A stretch of 64,000 bases of DNA from Dyadobacter diqingensis (GCF_024220585.1 NZ_JAMXKF010000008.1:124001-188000), one strand, 5' to 3'. Positions 32,868-42,332 are shown, counted from the first letter of the stretch. Translations and numbers: made by a program. Notes: generated by a model from the sequence alone, not told the origin.

Positions 32868-35800
32868 TCAATTGCCGGATTTATTCGGGAATTTTGGAAT
32901 ATTGGGCACACCTTTCTGACCTGATTCGGCTATTTTTTTCTTCATTTCGTCGATAGCGCGGTCAAGCTGAACGTCATTTCCAAGATATTCCTGGTGCGGA
33001 TCGTTGACTACCTCGATATCCGGTGAAACACCTTCGCCTTCAATGATAAATTTAGACCCGTCTGCTGCGAAATGGGCAAATTCAGGCTTCCGTAAATCGC
33101 TTCCGTCAATAAACGGCAGAGAACCGCGAATACCTACAACGCCGCCCCAGGTACGCTGTCCCACCAGTTGTCCGATGTTATAGAATCTGAACTGGTACGG
33201 AAAAAGGTCTCCGTCAGAAGCAGAATATTGATCAATCAGACAGATTTTTGGTCCGATTTGTGCATCCGGTTTCACAACGGCCGACTTGCTGTTACGCATC
33301 ATCGCACCCAGTCCCGGCTGACGGCGCAAGCGTTCGATGATCATCGGTGAAACATTACCGCCGCCATTGCCACGGTCGTCGATAATCAATGCTTCTTTGT
33401 CAAGTTGTGGATAAAAATAGCGGGCAAACTGATTCAGGCCTTCCGGACCCATATCCGGGATATGCACATAACCTACTTTGCCGCCGGAAGCCTTGTTTAC
33501 CCTGGCGATGTTATTTTGTACCCATTGGTGGTAATACAAATCCGCCTCATCAGCAATTGGTTTTACGATAATCTTGTGGCTGCCTTTATCAGAAGCAACA
33601 CTGTTCACTTCCATTTCAATGGTCTGTCCGGCTTTGCCGATCAGTCCCTGATACAGGTTGGTGAAGTTTTTTACATCGTTTCCGTTGATGCTGATAATGT
33701 AATCACCAGTTTTTACTTTTACACCCGGTGCCCGCAGCGGAGATACCAGCGATTTGTTCCAGCTTTGCCCGGATAAAATGGTTTCAATTTTGTAATATCC
33801 GCTTTTGTCGCGACTAAATGTTGCGCCAAGCAGACCCATTTTAACACGCTCAATTTCAGGCCTGTCGCCCGGGTTGGTGTATGCGTGACCAATATTCAAT
33901 TCGCCAATAAGCTCACCAATCAGGTAGGTAAGGTCGTTGCGGTGATTTACATAAGGCAGTAAAGCGGCATACTTATCATGCATCGCTTTCCAGTTTACGC
34001 CATGCATGTTCGGATCATAAAAATAATCACGCATCTGGCGCCAGCTTTCGTCATAAATCTGCTTCCATTCGGCACGCACGTCGGTATTGAATTTCAGACC
34101 GTCCAGATTCAGCTTGTTTTTCGGTTCGATTTTCGATGTGCCAAGGTCTTCGATATACCAGTCGGCCATTTTACGGAAAAGGATTTTTTTGCTGTCCGGG
34201 CTCACTACATAACCGCTGATATCACCGATTTCACTTTCCTTTTTGTCTTTAAGTCCAAAAAATTTGAGGGAACGATCCTTCCCAACGGTACTCGAGGTAT
34301 AATATACACCCTCGTTACTGGCTGTAAGATTATTGTAATTCCCCGCAGTCACCGGAAGACTTTCGATTCTGTCAGCCAGATTTTCTTCGTCGACTTTTAC
34401 GATAATTTCATCCGCTTTGGGCGCATCTTTTTTAGCGACTTCCTTTTTGTTTTTACTGTCTTTTATCTCCGGTTTGCTAACCGTTGCACTATCCGTTTTT
34501 ACGGCTACCTCGTCATTTTCCAGCTGGAAAGAAGATTTCGCATCCGCAGTCAGGCGCACATAATACGGTTTTTCCATGTTGTTATAGGCATGGTTCCATT
34601 CGGTATTGCTGTAAGTCGGATTGAAATCGCGTGCTGACACGAAGTAAAGCAGTTTCCCATCCGGGCTGAATTTCGGCTGATTGCTGTTGTACCATCCATC
34701 GGTCACCTGCACGGTTTTCTTGCTGCCAATCTGGTACAATTTAATGACATCAAACTCTCTGGCTTTGCCCGGCTCGGTGTAAGCGATCCATTTGCTGTCG
34801 GGCGCGAAGGTATAATCGTCAATTTCGCGGTGGTCGTTATGGGTGATCAGCGTTTTATTTCCCGTTGCGGTTTCGACATAGTACAAATCCTGATTTCTGT
34901 CTGCTAACAACAAATACTTGCTGTCGGGGCTCCAAACCGGATTGAACTTATAACTTCCGCCGCCTTTGGTAAGCTGTTTCGCAGGTTCTGAGCCATCCTG
35001 TTTCTGGATATACAATTCATCCTCCCCGCTCCTGTCCGATAAGTAACTGACCCATTTCCCGTCCGGACTCCATTCCACATTCCTGTCATGTGCGTTGCTG
35101 CTTTGGGTAAGATTTCTGGTCACCCCGTTTTTAGCCGGAACCGAAAACACGTCTCCTCTTGCACCCAGGGCTGCCCGTTTCCCATCCGGTGAAATGGCAT
35201 AGGAGTCAATCATTTTGGCGGCGTCAACCTGCTTGTTGCGGCCTGATGAAAAATCTTCGGAAACGGTTATCGAAAGCTTTTCTGTTTTGCCTGTTGTCAG
35301 GTCATACAAATAAATATATCCGGCATTTTCAAAGGCGATGGCGTTGTCTCCCAGTGAAGGAAATTTACAATCATACTCCTTAAAATCGGTTACTTTTTTG
35401 GTTTGTTTGCTTTGTGTATCGTATTCAAACAGGTTCATGGTACGATCTCTGTCGCTCAGGAAATAAACCTTGTTTTTATAATACATCGGGAAAATGTCCT
35501 GCGCAGGATTGTTGGTAACATTTTCCGTTTTTCCTGTTTTTACGTCAAAAATCCAGATTTCATCTGCCATTCCGCCTTTGTAATATTTCCAGGTACGGAA
35601 TTCACGGAAGACGCGGTTCATGGCCAGCTTCGATCCGTCTTCATTGTAGCTGCTCCATCCGGCTACTGAAAACGGCAGTTCTTCGCTTAAATCTCCGCTC
35701 ACCGGCGCTTTGTACAGTTTTCCTTTGAATGCATTGAATGAAGTTCCGCGGCTGCGGTAAATAACATTTTTGTCATCCGGAGTCCAGCCCATAACAACGT

Positions 35801-36158
35801 TGTTAGGCCCCATCCTGTCGGCGACATCGTCCCTTCCCAAAGTGGCCGTGTATGTTATTCTTTTGGGTTCACCTCCCGCAGCGGGAATGACAAAAACTTC
35901 GGTATTGCCATCATACTGGCCTGTAAATGCAATTTGTTTCCCATCATGACTGAACCTCGGGAAAGTTTCATAACCAGGATGGCTGGTGATTTTCCGGCTT
36001 ACACCGCCACTTTTGGGGACGGTATAAAGATCTCCGGCATAAGAAAATACTACCTGATTGCCATGCACGGCCGGGAACCTCAGTAATCGGGTTTCCTGTG
36101 CGTTTGCACCGGTTTGCAGTAGTCCTAAAAGGAATAAAAATGAGTACCTTTTTTTCAT
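32868..36158 (-). CDS. Tricorn-type S41 protease (propellers, PDZ, tail-specific protease domain)
   Basis: From the ATG at 36156-36158 (10 residues after a non-optimal upstream ATG at 36188) the 1096-aa protein has a signal peptide ending TGANAQ, two PD40-type beta-propellers (about 20-290, 310-530: GKQIAFTGQYDG, KYLLLADRN), a Lys/Asp-rich linker, a core with INIGHAY (His of the tricorn tetrad, NIGHAYTNPGD), a PDZ domain (VKVKTGDYIISINGNDV) and the S41 domain with Ser in QYSASDGDLFPY and Glu in EGEGVSPDIEV. It degrades oligopeptides. Signal peptide predicts periplasmic or outer-membrane location, unlike cytosolic archaeal tricorn. Confidence 0.9.
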   Translation of the reverse strand: MKKRYSFLFLLGLLQTGANAQETRLLRFPAVHGNQVVFSYAGDLYTVPKSGGVSRKITSHPGYETFPRFSHDGKQIAFTGQYDGNTEVFVIPAAGGEPKRITYTATLGRDDVADRMGPNNVVMGWTPDDKNVIYRSRGTSFNAFKGKLYKAPVSGDLSEELPFSVAGWSSYNEDGSKLAMNRVFREFRTWKYYKGGMADEIWIFDVKTGKTENVTNNPAQDIFPMYYKNKVYFLSDRDRTMNLFEYDTQSKQTKKVTDFKEYDCKFPSLGDNAIAFENAGYIYLYDLTTGKTEKLSITVSEDFSSGRNKQVDAAKMIDSYAISPDGKRAALGARGDVFSVPAKNGVTRNLTQSSNAHDRNVEWSPDGKWVSYLSDRSGEDELYIQKQDGSEPAKQLTKGGGSYKFNPVWSPDSKYLLLADRNQDLYYVETATGNKTLITHNDHREIDDYTFAPDSKWIAYTEPGKAREFDVIKLYQIGSKKTVQVTDGWYNSNQPKFSPDGKLLYFVSARDFNPTYSNTEWNHAYNNMEKPYYVRLTADAKSSFQLENDEVAVKTDSATVSKPEIKDSKNKKEVAKKDAPKADEIIVKVDEENLADRIESLPVTAGNYNNLTASNEGVYYTSSTVGKDRSLKFFGLKDKKESEIGDISGYVVSPDSKKILFRKMADWYIEDLGTSKIEPKNKLNLDGLKFNTDVRAEWKQIYDESWRQMRDYFYDPNMHGVNWKAMHDKYAALLPYVNHRNDLTYLIGELIGELNIGHAYTNPGDRPEIERVKMGLLGATFSRDKSGYYKIETILSGQSWNKSLVSPLRAPGVKVKTGDYIISINGNDVKNFTNLYQGLIGKAGQTIEMEVNSVASDKGSHKIIVKPIADEADLYYHQWVQNNIARVNKASGGKVGYVHIPDMGPEGLNQFARYFYPQLDKEALIIDDRGNGGGNVSPMIIERLRRQPGLGAMMRNSKSAVVKPDAQIGPKICLIDQYSASDGDLFPYQFRFYNIGQLVGQRTWGGVVGIRGSLPFIDGSDLRKPEFAHFAADGSKFIIEGEGVSPDIEVVNDPHQEYLGNDVQLDRAIDEMKKKIAESGQKGVPNIPKFPNKSGN

Positions 36159-36182
36159 AGCTGATTTTTGTTGGAAAATAAG

Positions 36183-36220
36183 AATCACACTACGAGAGGT
36201 TTAACTCCCGTAGTGTGATT
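36183..36220 (-). terminator. Terminator of hemB
   Basis: AATCACACTACG (36183-36194) pairs with CGTAGTGTGATT (36209-36220), with inner GAG/CTC. On the minus strand it is followed by CTTATTTT. It sits between hemB and the tricorn-like gene start. Confidence 0.75.
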
Positions 36221-36249
36221 TAAAGTTACAGTATAATTGCTTTCGAAAT

Positions 36250-37230
36250 CTATCTGTTCAGAATCACAGCAGCTTCCTTGGCAAAATAAGTTAAAATACA
36301 TTTGGCACCGGCACGGCGGATGCTTATCAGCACTTCCATCATGGCACGGTCGCCGTCAAGCCAGCCGTTCATAGCTGCCGCTTTCAACATGGCATATTCA
36401 CCGGACACGTTGTAGGCAGCGATTGGAATGTCGAAATTCTCGTCCAGTTGGCGGATGATATCAAGATAAGACAAGGCAGGTTTTACCATCAGCATATCCG
36501 CACCTTCTGAGAAATCCAGCTGTGCTTCCAGAAGCGCTTCACGCTTGTTGGCCGGGTTCATCTGGTAGGTTTTTTTATCACCAAACTTTGGCGCAGATTC
36601 CAGCGCATCGCGGAATGGGCCGTAAAATGCGCTTGCGTATTTCGCCGAATAAGACATGATGCTGATATTCGTATGTCCGTCACGATCCAGAATATCCCGT
36701 AAATAACCGATACGGCCATCCATCATATCACTTGGCCCGAGAATATCGGCGCCGGCTCTCGCCTGTGCCAGACCCATTTTTCCTAGAATTTCAATGGTTG
36801 CGTCGTTCAGGATTTCTCCATTTTCAACCAGTCCGTCGTGTCCGTCCGAACTGTAAGGGTCCATCGCGATGTCCGTCATGATCACCAGTTCAGGAAATTT
36901 CTCCTTGATGGCAGTGATGGCTTTCAGGTAAAAAGTATCTTCCTTATAACTTTCGGAAGCATATTTATCCTTTTTGTTTTCCGCATAATTCGGGAAAAGA
37001 TCAATGGCACGAATGCCCAGATCCGTTACCTCTTTCAGTTCTTCCAGAAGTGTATCCAGTGAAAAACGGTAAATACCAGGCATGGATTTGATCTCAACTT
37101 TCTGGTTGGTGCCTTCCTGAATGAACATCGGGAAAATAAAATCAGAAACCTGAAGCGTGGTTTCCTGTACCATATCCCTTATTGCAGAGGATTTTCGGTT
37201 GCGTCTCGGGCGACGGGTTAAGTAGATCAT
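36250..37230 (-). CDS. hemB: Delta-aminolevulinic acid dehydratase (porphobilinogen synthase)
   Basis: The 326-aa protein matches HemB along its length: RRPRRNRKSSAIRDMVQET, the Schiff-base lysines in SYSAKYASAFYGPFRDA and MVKPALSYLDII, and the C-terminus ILTYFAKEAA. It joins two aminolevulinic acids to porphobilinogen for haem. The metal loop reads TDIAMDPYSSDGHDG, with Asp in place of the three zinc cysteines of E. coli HemB, so a zinc-independent (Mg-type) enzyme is likely. A TACTTTG box at 37323-37329 on the minus strand may be its -7 element. No other hem gene is near. Confidence 0.96.
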   Translation of the reverse strand: MIYLTRRPRRNRKSSAIRDMVQETTLQVSDFIFPMFIQEGTNQKVEIKSMPGIYRFSLDTLLEELKEVTDLGIRAIDLFPNYAENKKDKYASESYKEDTFYLKAITAIKEKFPELVIMTDIAMDPYSSDGHDGLVENGEILNDATIEILGKMGLAQARAGADILGPSDMMDGRIGYLRDILDRDGHTNISIMSYSAKYASAFYGPFRDALESAPKFGDKKTYQMNPANKREALLEAQLDFSEGADMLMVKPALSYLDIIRQLDENFDIPIAAYNVSGEYAMLKAAAMNGWLDGDRAMMEVLISIRRAGAKCILTYFAKEAAVILNR

Positions 37231-37372
37231 TTTATTATTTGGCGATCAGCTATGCGCTGTCGACTTTATTGTAAATAATTTCTTACAAAGAGAACCACAG
37301 AGAAATAGTTAGAGTTTCACGGCAAAGTATTTTCTGCTTTTCCGGTACCCCTTGCCTCTAATGCTCTGCCCA

Positions 37373-38059
37373 TTACCCCACCATCAATTTGAAACCTTCT
37401 CCGTGCAGATTCATGATCTGGATGGCAGGATCTTCCTTGAAATGCTTGCGCAGCTTGGTGATGTAAACGTCCATACTCCGGGCATTAAAATAGGAGTCAT
37501 CGCCCCAGATGGTTTTCAACGCAAAACTGCGGCTGATGGGCTGGTTAAGGTTCTGGCAAAAAAGTTTGAGCAGTTCAGATTCTTTGCTGGTAAGCTTTGT
37601 GCTCTTTTCGTCTGCTGTCAGCTGATGATGGTGATAATCAAAAGTGTAATTTCCTACCTGGAAAACGGAACTTTCTTCCGGAAGGTCGGCCTGTTTGCGG
37701 TACCTCCGTAAAATGGCTTCAATGCGCAGGATAAGTTCTTCCCGGTCAAAAGGCTTGGTTACATAATCATCCGCACCGACACGAAATCCCTGCATGGTGT
37801 CTTCCTTCATGGATTTGGCCGTCAGGAAAATGATCGGTACGTCACGCCCGCTCATGCGGACTTCTTTGGCCAGTGAAAACCCATCTTTTTTCGGCATCAT
37901 GACGTCAAAAATGCAAAGATCGTATTGGTTATCCACAAAACACTGCCAGCCTTTTTGTCCATCGGTAGCAAGGTCCGTTGGATATCCTTTATCGATCAGA
38001 TATTCCTGAAGCAAAAGTCCTAAATTGGCGTCGTCCTCGACAAGTAAGAGGTTGGGCAT
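37373..38059 (-). CDS. OmpR/PhoB-type response regulator (RprY-like), no adjacent kinase
   Basis: The 228-aa protein has a receiver domain with acidic pocket VEDD, phosphoacceptor Asp52 in IFDVMMP, switch Thr in FLTAKS and Lys in VTKPFDREEL, and a C-terminal winged helix (TSKESELLKLFCQNLNQPISR, SMDVYITKLRKHFKED). It is close to RprY-like regulators of Bacteroidetes. No histidine kinase lies in the flanks, so it is orphan within this window. Targets unknown. Confidence 0.9.
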   Translation of the reverse strand: MPNLLLVEDDANLGLLLQEYLIDKGYPTDLATDGQKGWQCFVDNQYDLCIFDVMMPKKDGFSLAKEVRMSGRDVPIIFLTAKSMKEDTMQGFRVGADDYVTKPFDREELILRIEAILRRYRKQADLPEESSVFQVGNYTFDYHHHQLTADEKSTKLTSKESELLKLFCQNLNQPISRSFALKTIWGDDSYFNARSMDVYITKLRKHFKEDPAIQIMNLHGEGFKLMVG

Positions 38060-38229
38060 TTTTTCCTGGCTAAATTAATATTGGTTTAAAAATCGTATTC
38101 TTTTTTGGAAACAAGTATAAAAACCGGATTGTCTTTTTTTAGATAAAACCCGACTTTTCAGGCACAATTGGAATGCAGTATAAAACTAACGAACTTTCGG
38201 AGCAAAGAAACCTTCAAAAATCATAATAT

Positions 38230-39243
38230 ATGTTAAAAATTATTGCTTGGCTCATTGCCGTACTGGCAGTTCTTGCCGTTGTGTATTTTGCTGGCCCGAA
38301 AGTAACGGCCACAGCGCCAGATGCTACGCTGCCCACGGTTACCCAGAATTTGCCTGATCTGGAAAAAGAAATTAACACCTCAGAAGCGGCAGTAAAAGAC
38401 CTGAAAAGAGATAATCAGGCCCGTATCGTCTGGGCAGATACATCCAAAAAGGAAAAAATGCCATATAGCATCGTGTACATACATGGCTTTGGTGCCAGCT
38501 GGGCGGAGGGAGACCCTATCCATAAAGATCTTGCCAAAAGATATGGCGCAAACCTGTATCTGTCGCGTATGCATGATGCCGGTATCAGCGACCCGAATGC
38601 TTTTGACGATCTTACACCTGAAAACTTTATTGCCGGAGCCAAGCGTGCTTTGGCCATTGGAAAAGCTTTGGGCGACAGTGTCATTGTTGTGGGTACGTCG
38701 GCGGGAGGGTTATTGACCGTTTTTCTGGCCTCCACGAATCCTGAAATAAAAGGTATTGTCCTCTACTCTCCGTGTATTGCCGTAGCCAGTCCTGCCATTA
38801 AACTGATCACCGGTCCGTGGGGGAAACAAATACTGCACGGGTTTATGGGGGATATCCGGAAATCGGCCGATGCTGAGCCTGATCGGGCAAATTTCTGGTT
38901 GCAAAGTTATAATACCAATGGTTTGATGGCTCTTCAGCAGACCATTGATCTGGTGGCCAGGCCGGAAGTTTTTGAGAAAATTAAAATGCCCGTTTTTATG
39001 GGTTATTATTATAAAAACGAAAAAGAGCAGGATCAGGTGGTATCGGTAAAAGCAATGCTGGATATGTTTCCGAAGCTTGGAACGCCTGAAAATCTTAAAG
39101 TTGAAAAGGCATTTCCAAACAGTGGCGACCATGTCATTGGTTCTTATTTGAGGTCGAAGGACGTGGCAGGTGTTTATGCCGCCACGGAGAAATTTCTTGA
39201 AGAAAAACTGTTATTGAAACCCGTCGAACAAGTAAAAAAATAG
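38230..39243 (+). CDS. Membrane-anchored alpha/beta hydrolase
   Basis: The 337-aa protein has an N-terminal hydrophobic helix (LKIIAWLIAVLAVLAVVYFAG) serving as anchor or uncleaved signal, and a serine hydrolase core: oxyanion region YIHGFGAS, nucleophile Ser in VGTSAGG, an acid region after MPVFMGYYYKNEKEQD, and His in NSGDHVIGS. Likely an esterase or lipase of the periplasm. Substrate unknown, and no operon partner is evident. Confidence 0.8.
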   Translation: MLKIIAWLIAVLAVLAVVYFAGPKVTATAPDATLPTVTQNLPDLEKEINTSEAAVKDLKRDNQARIVWADTSKKEKMPYSIVYIHGFGASWAEGDPIHKDLAKRYGANLYLSRMHDAGISDPNAFDDLTPENFIAGAKRALAIGKALGDSVIVVGTSAGGLLTVFLASTNPEIKGIVLYSPCIAVASPAIKLITGPWGKQILHGFMGDIRKSADAEPDRANFWLQSYNTNGLMALQQTIDLVARPEVFEKIKMPVFMGYYYKNEKEQDQVVSVKAMLDMFPKLGTPENLKVEKAFPNSGDHVIGSYLRSKDVAGVYAATEKFLEEKLLLKPVEQVKK

Positions 39244-39362
39244 CCTTGACCCGTTTAAACGGAGTACTTTATGTAAAATTGGTTTGTGGTTTAACCAGTC
39301 AGAATTTTGTTACTTTGTCGGCCCAAAAAAGGCTTTAACTCGTAATTAGCAATAAAGAAATC

Positions 39363-40187
39363 ATGGCGTACGGATTATTAAAAGGAAAAAGAGGGATCAT
39401 ATCAGGAGCTTTGGATGAAAATTCAATCGCCTGGAAAGTTGCACTGAAAGCAAAAGAAGAAGGAGCCGTATTCACGTTGACGAATGCACCCATCGCGATG
39501 CGTATGGGAGCGATCAACGAATTGGCAAAAGCTTGTGATGCGCAAATTATTCCTGCTGATGCCACTTCTGTTGAAGATATTGAAAAACTATATACCCAGT
39601 CGATTGACGTATTGGGCGGAAAAGTGGATTTCGTTCTGCACTCCATCGGTATGAGCGCAAATATCCGCAAAGGCAAAGAGTATGGTGACCTTAACTACGA
39701 CTGGTATCTTAAAAGTCTTGATGTTTCGTCACTTTCCCTGCATAAATTTTTACAGGTTGCCGAAAAACTGGACGCTATCAACGAGTGGGGATCTGTTGTG
39801 GCATTATCCTACATTGCTGCCCAGCGGACATATCCTTTTTATACGGATATGGCGGAGGCAAAAGCAATGCTGGAAAGTATTGCACGCAGCTTTGGTTATC
39901 GTTATGGAAAGGCGAAAAATGTTCGTGTCAACACCATTTCGCAGTCTCCAACGAAAACAACTGCGGGTTCGGGAATCGGTGGGTTTGATGCATTTTATGA
40001 GTTTGCAGACAAAATGAGCCCGTTAGGAAACGCTACGGCTGACGATTGTGCAAACTATACCATCTCGTTGTTCTCTGACCTGACACGTATGGTTACGATG
40101 CAAAATCTTTTCCATGACGGCGGATATTCTTCGACCGGGATTTCGGAAGAATTGGTTCAGATGATCCAGGATCAGAATAAGGGTTGA
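39363..40187 (+). CDS. fabI: Enoyl-[acyl-carrier-protein] reductase FabI
   Basis: The 274-aa short-chain dehydrogenase has the FabI nucleotide site (LKGKRGIISGALDENSIAW), the LHSIGMS region and the catalytic Tyr-x6-Lys in YPFYTDMAEAKAML. FabI performs the last reduction in each fatty-acid elongation cycle and is the triclosan target. The C-terminus GGYSSTGIS fits FabI of this phylum. Its promoter may include the imperfect TTACTTTG box about 50 nt upstream. Confidence 0.94.
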   Translation: MAYGLLKGKRGIISGALDENSIAWKVALKAKEEGAVFTLTNAPIAMRMGAINELAKACDAQIIPADATSVEDIEKLYTQSIDVLGGKVDFVLHSIGMSANIRKGKEYGDLNYDWYLKSLDVSSLSLHKFLQVAEKLDAINEWGSVVALSYIAAQRTYPFYTDMAEAKAMLESIARSFGYRYGKAKNVRVNTISQSPTKTTAGSGIGGFDAFYEFADKMSPLGNATADDCANYTISLFSDLTRMVTMQNLFHDGGYSSTGISEELVQMIQDQNKG

Positions 40188-40221
40188 GAAGATTCTCAAC
40201 ACAGTTTTTTAGATAAAACTG

Positions 40222-40260
40222 AAAAATCCCTCCAAAACGATTTGTTCTGGAGGGATTTTT
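40222..40260 (+). terminator. Terminator of fabI
   Basis: AAAAATCCCTCCA (40222-40234) pairs with TGGAGGGATTTTT (40248-40260) across 13 nt and ends in T5. Confidence 0.9.
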
Positions 40261-40380
40261 GTGTGTTAATAAAATAATTAAACCGTCCATCCCGTTTGGC
40301 GTTGTATGGTTATGACGATCTGAGTAGTTTCGTTACGTAAATCCAGAGCTATGATTTCTCTTAAAAATCCCCGTTTTCTC

Positions 40381-41163
40381 ATGCATCCTTCTTCAAAAAT
40401 CAAATATGCTGTTCTTTCAGGACTTGTTTTTTTGCTCGCGGCCTGTGGCGGTGAAAAAGAAAAAGCAGCCACGGTTCCAGACGCGCCGGTTTACACCCTG
40501 ATTTTTTTGGATAAAACCCAAAGTGTTAATGTCAACAAGGCGTATGTCAATGAAAAGTACCGTCAGACGCTCACGGACATCATGGAAACCAATATGAAAA
40601 ACAAGGGCGATAAGCTGGAAGTGTATTTTATTCATGAAAATACCTCCAAAGCCAGGGCTCTGTCGCTGACGATCCGCAGCGAAAAGGAAATAAATGAAGC
40701 TGCCAATGCAACCGACCGTGAGGCAATTGAAACCGCATTCCAGCTTTCTTTGCAGCGGGAAAAAAGTATTTTTCTCAGACAGTTGCTGTTAAAACTAAAT
40801 CAGCAGAATACAGGTTCGTCCAATCAGTCAACCGATATCTGGGCCAGCTTACCGGTAATTGCCAAAGCTGGAGAAAGTGGTGCGCAGGTAAGTGTGTATT
40901 ATTTCAGTGACATGATTGAAAGCGTAAAAGGTGCCGATCGTCGTGATTTTCACAAACAACCACCCGTTTCTGATGCTCAGGCGGAAGAGGAGGCTAAGTC
41001 GGATGTGAAGCAGCTTGAAAAATATGCCATTGGCTCACCGCAGGTTACCATTGTTTCTCCTTTCGAAGCGACTGCTTCATCGAAAGAAAATAATCCGCAT
41101 GTAACGCATTACTGGCAGACACTTTTCCAGGAATTGGGCGGTGTGAGTGTTGAAGAATTATAA
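40381..41163 (+). CDS. Lipoprotein with vWA-like MIDAS motif, function unknown
   Basis: From the ATG at 40381 (an upstream ATG at 40351 adds 10 residues before the signal) the protein is 260 aa with lipoprotein signal VLSGLVFLLAAC and Cys23. After the lipobox, YTLIFLDKTQSVNVNK gives a D-x-T-x-S motif like a von Willebrand factor A metal site, followed by Rossmann-like alternation (DKLEVYFIHENT, GAQVSVYYFSDMIESV with the second metal-loop-like segment SDMIES). I do not recognise the family by name. It ends in a hairpin. Confidence 0.6.
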   Translation: MHPSSKIKYAVLSGLVFLLAACGGEKEKAATVPDAPVYTLIFLDKTQSVNVNKAYVNEKYRQTLTDIMETNMKNKGDKLEVYFIHENTSKARALSLTIRSEKEINEAANATDREAIETAFQLSLQREKSIFLRQLLLKLNQQNTGSSNQSTDIWASLPVIAKAGESGAQVSVYYFSDMIESVKGADRRDFHKQPPVSDAQAEEEAKSDVKQLEKYAIGSPQVTIVSPFEATASSKENNPHVTHYWQTLFQELGGVSVEEL

Positions 41164-41197
41164 TCAGCAGACTGATCATTTACGAACAGGAAATTAT

Positions 41198-41238
41198 TTT
41201 TTGGAATAACCGAAGATTTGTTTTGGTTATTCCAAAAA
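41198..41238 (+). terminator. Hairpin terminator after the vWA-like lipoprotein gene
   Basis: TTTTTGGAATAACC (41198-41211) pairs with GGTTATTCCAAAAA (41225-41238); the inner bases GAA can pair with TTT. The downstream side is A-rich rather than T-rich, so polarity as a terminator for the plus strand is not ideal. Confidence 0.55.
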
Positions 41239-41247
41239 TGCCGTATA

Positions 41248-41287
41248 TTTAAGATACTTATATAACACCTGTTTAATGTATCTTAAA
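41248..41287 (+). promoter_or_regulatory. Inverted and direct repeats upstream of DUF4349 gene (possible operator)
   Basis: TTTAAGATAC (41248-41257) is inverted as GTATCTTAAA (41278-41287), 20 nt apart. Overlapping it, ACCTGTT occurs at 41267 and 41290, a 23-nt direct repeat. The arrangement ends 14 nt before the ATG and could bind a regulator. Confidence 0.35.
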
Positions 41288-41300
41288 TGACCTGTTAGCT

Positions 41301-42128
41301 ATGAAAATTTTAGTTTTCTTTTTGTCGCTTTTCGTTTTTGCCTCATGTGCAAAAAAGCCTAATGAAGAGCAACTTGCCATGCCTGTCGACCTCGCGGAAG
41401 TTCCTCCGCCTGCGCAGGGAGGCGCACCACAGGAAGCAGTTCGTGTAAATGAAGTTTCTGTTTCAAGAAAACTGATCAAGGAAGGATTAGTCCTGTTTGA
41501 GACCCCCGATATTGAGAAAACCAGGAGCCAGATCATGGCTGCTGTTGCAGCGAACAATGCTTATGTCTCCGCCGACAAACAAAATAACCTGGCTGATAAG
41601 GACAGCTACGAATTAACAATAAGGATACCAACCGCCAACTTTGACGCGTTTTTAAACTCCGCAACCAAGGACGTTCTTTATTTTGACAACAAAGAAATTG
41701 ATGTCAAAGATGTCACTGCCGAATATCTGGACAATGAGGCCAGGCTGAAAACGAAAAAAGAGATAGAACTGCGCTATCGGCAACTGCTGAGCAAGGCGTC
41801 CACGGTAAAGGATGTCTTATCCATCGAGAAAGAATTAGGGGATATCAGGACGGAAATTGAGTCTCTTGAAGGCCAGTTAAAGTTTTTAGCGGACCAGGTG
41901 CAGTTTTCCACACTTCGGATCAATTTTTATAAAAATATCTCCACGCCTACCGTATTTACGTACCAGATAAGCGCTGCTTTTGCAAGAGGCTGGGAAAATC
42001 TGCTGACAATGTTCCTTTTGGCTATCGATATCTGGCCGTTTTTATTGCTTGGAGCCGGGATTTGGTTTGGAGTTAGAAAGCTCAATAAACGGAAAGTAAA
42101 AAAGGCTGATCCGGAGACGGTTGTTTAA
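41301..42128 (+). CDS. DUF4349 domain lipoprotein
   Basis: The 275-aa protein has lipobox Cys16 (FVFASC), a linker rich in Pro/Ala, then the DUF4349 region from about 55: LIKEGLVLFETPDIEKTRSQI, LTIRIPTANFDAFLN, VTAEYLDNEARLKTKKEIELRYRQLL, an extended helix SIEKELGDIRTEIESLEGQLKFLADQVQ and a C-terminal transmembrane helix (WPFLLLGAGIWFGVRKL) with a basic cytosolic end. DUF4349 proteins are membrane-associated and of unknown function; the helical segment resembles periplasmic coiled-coil proteins. Lipid at one end and a TM helix at the other is noteworthy. Confidence 0.8.
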   Translation: MKILVFFLSLFVFASCAKKPNEEQLAMPVDLAEVPPPAQGGAPQEAVRVNEVSVSRKLIKEGLVLFETPDIEKTRSQIMAAVAANNAYVSADKQNNLADKDSYELTIRIPTANFDAFLNSATKDVLYFDNKEIDVKDVTAEYLDNEARLKTKKEIELRYRQLLSKASTVKDVLSIEKELGDIRTEIESLEGQLKFLADQVQFSTLRINFYKNISTPTVFTYQISAAFARGWENLLTMFLLAIDIWPFLLLGAGIWFGVRKLNKRKVKKADPETVV

Positions 42129-42308
42129 ATTGTTTCATATCTGCTAGCCCCGATTTGAAAATATCTTACCGTTGATCTGGGATATGATTTCTTAGTGAAA
42201 AATGATTTATTAAAGAGATTGTCTGATCAATTGGAGTTTGAAAAGTAGGTATAGGGCAATACTCTTGCTCCCCGCCCGTCAGTCACAGACTGACTACTAT
42301 TTTAAGTA

Positions 42309-42332
42309 CGGAGTGTTCGATTGAACACTCCG
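42309..42332. repeat. Perfect 10-bp hairpin with 4-nt loop
   Basis: CGGAGTGTTC (42309-42318), loop GATT, GAACACTCCG (42323-42332). It has no T run, so it is not a standard terminator. It follows immediately after the smaller GTCAGTC hairpin (42278-42294). Confidence 0.6.
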
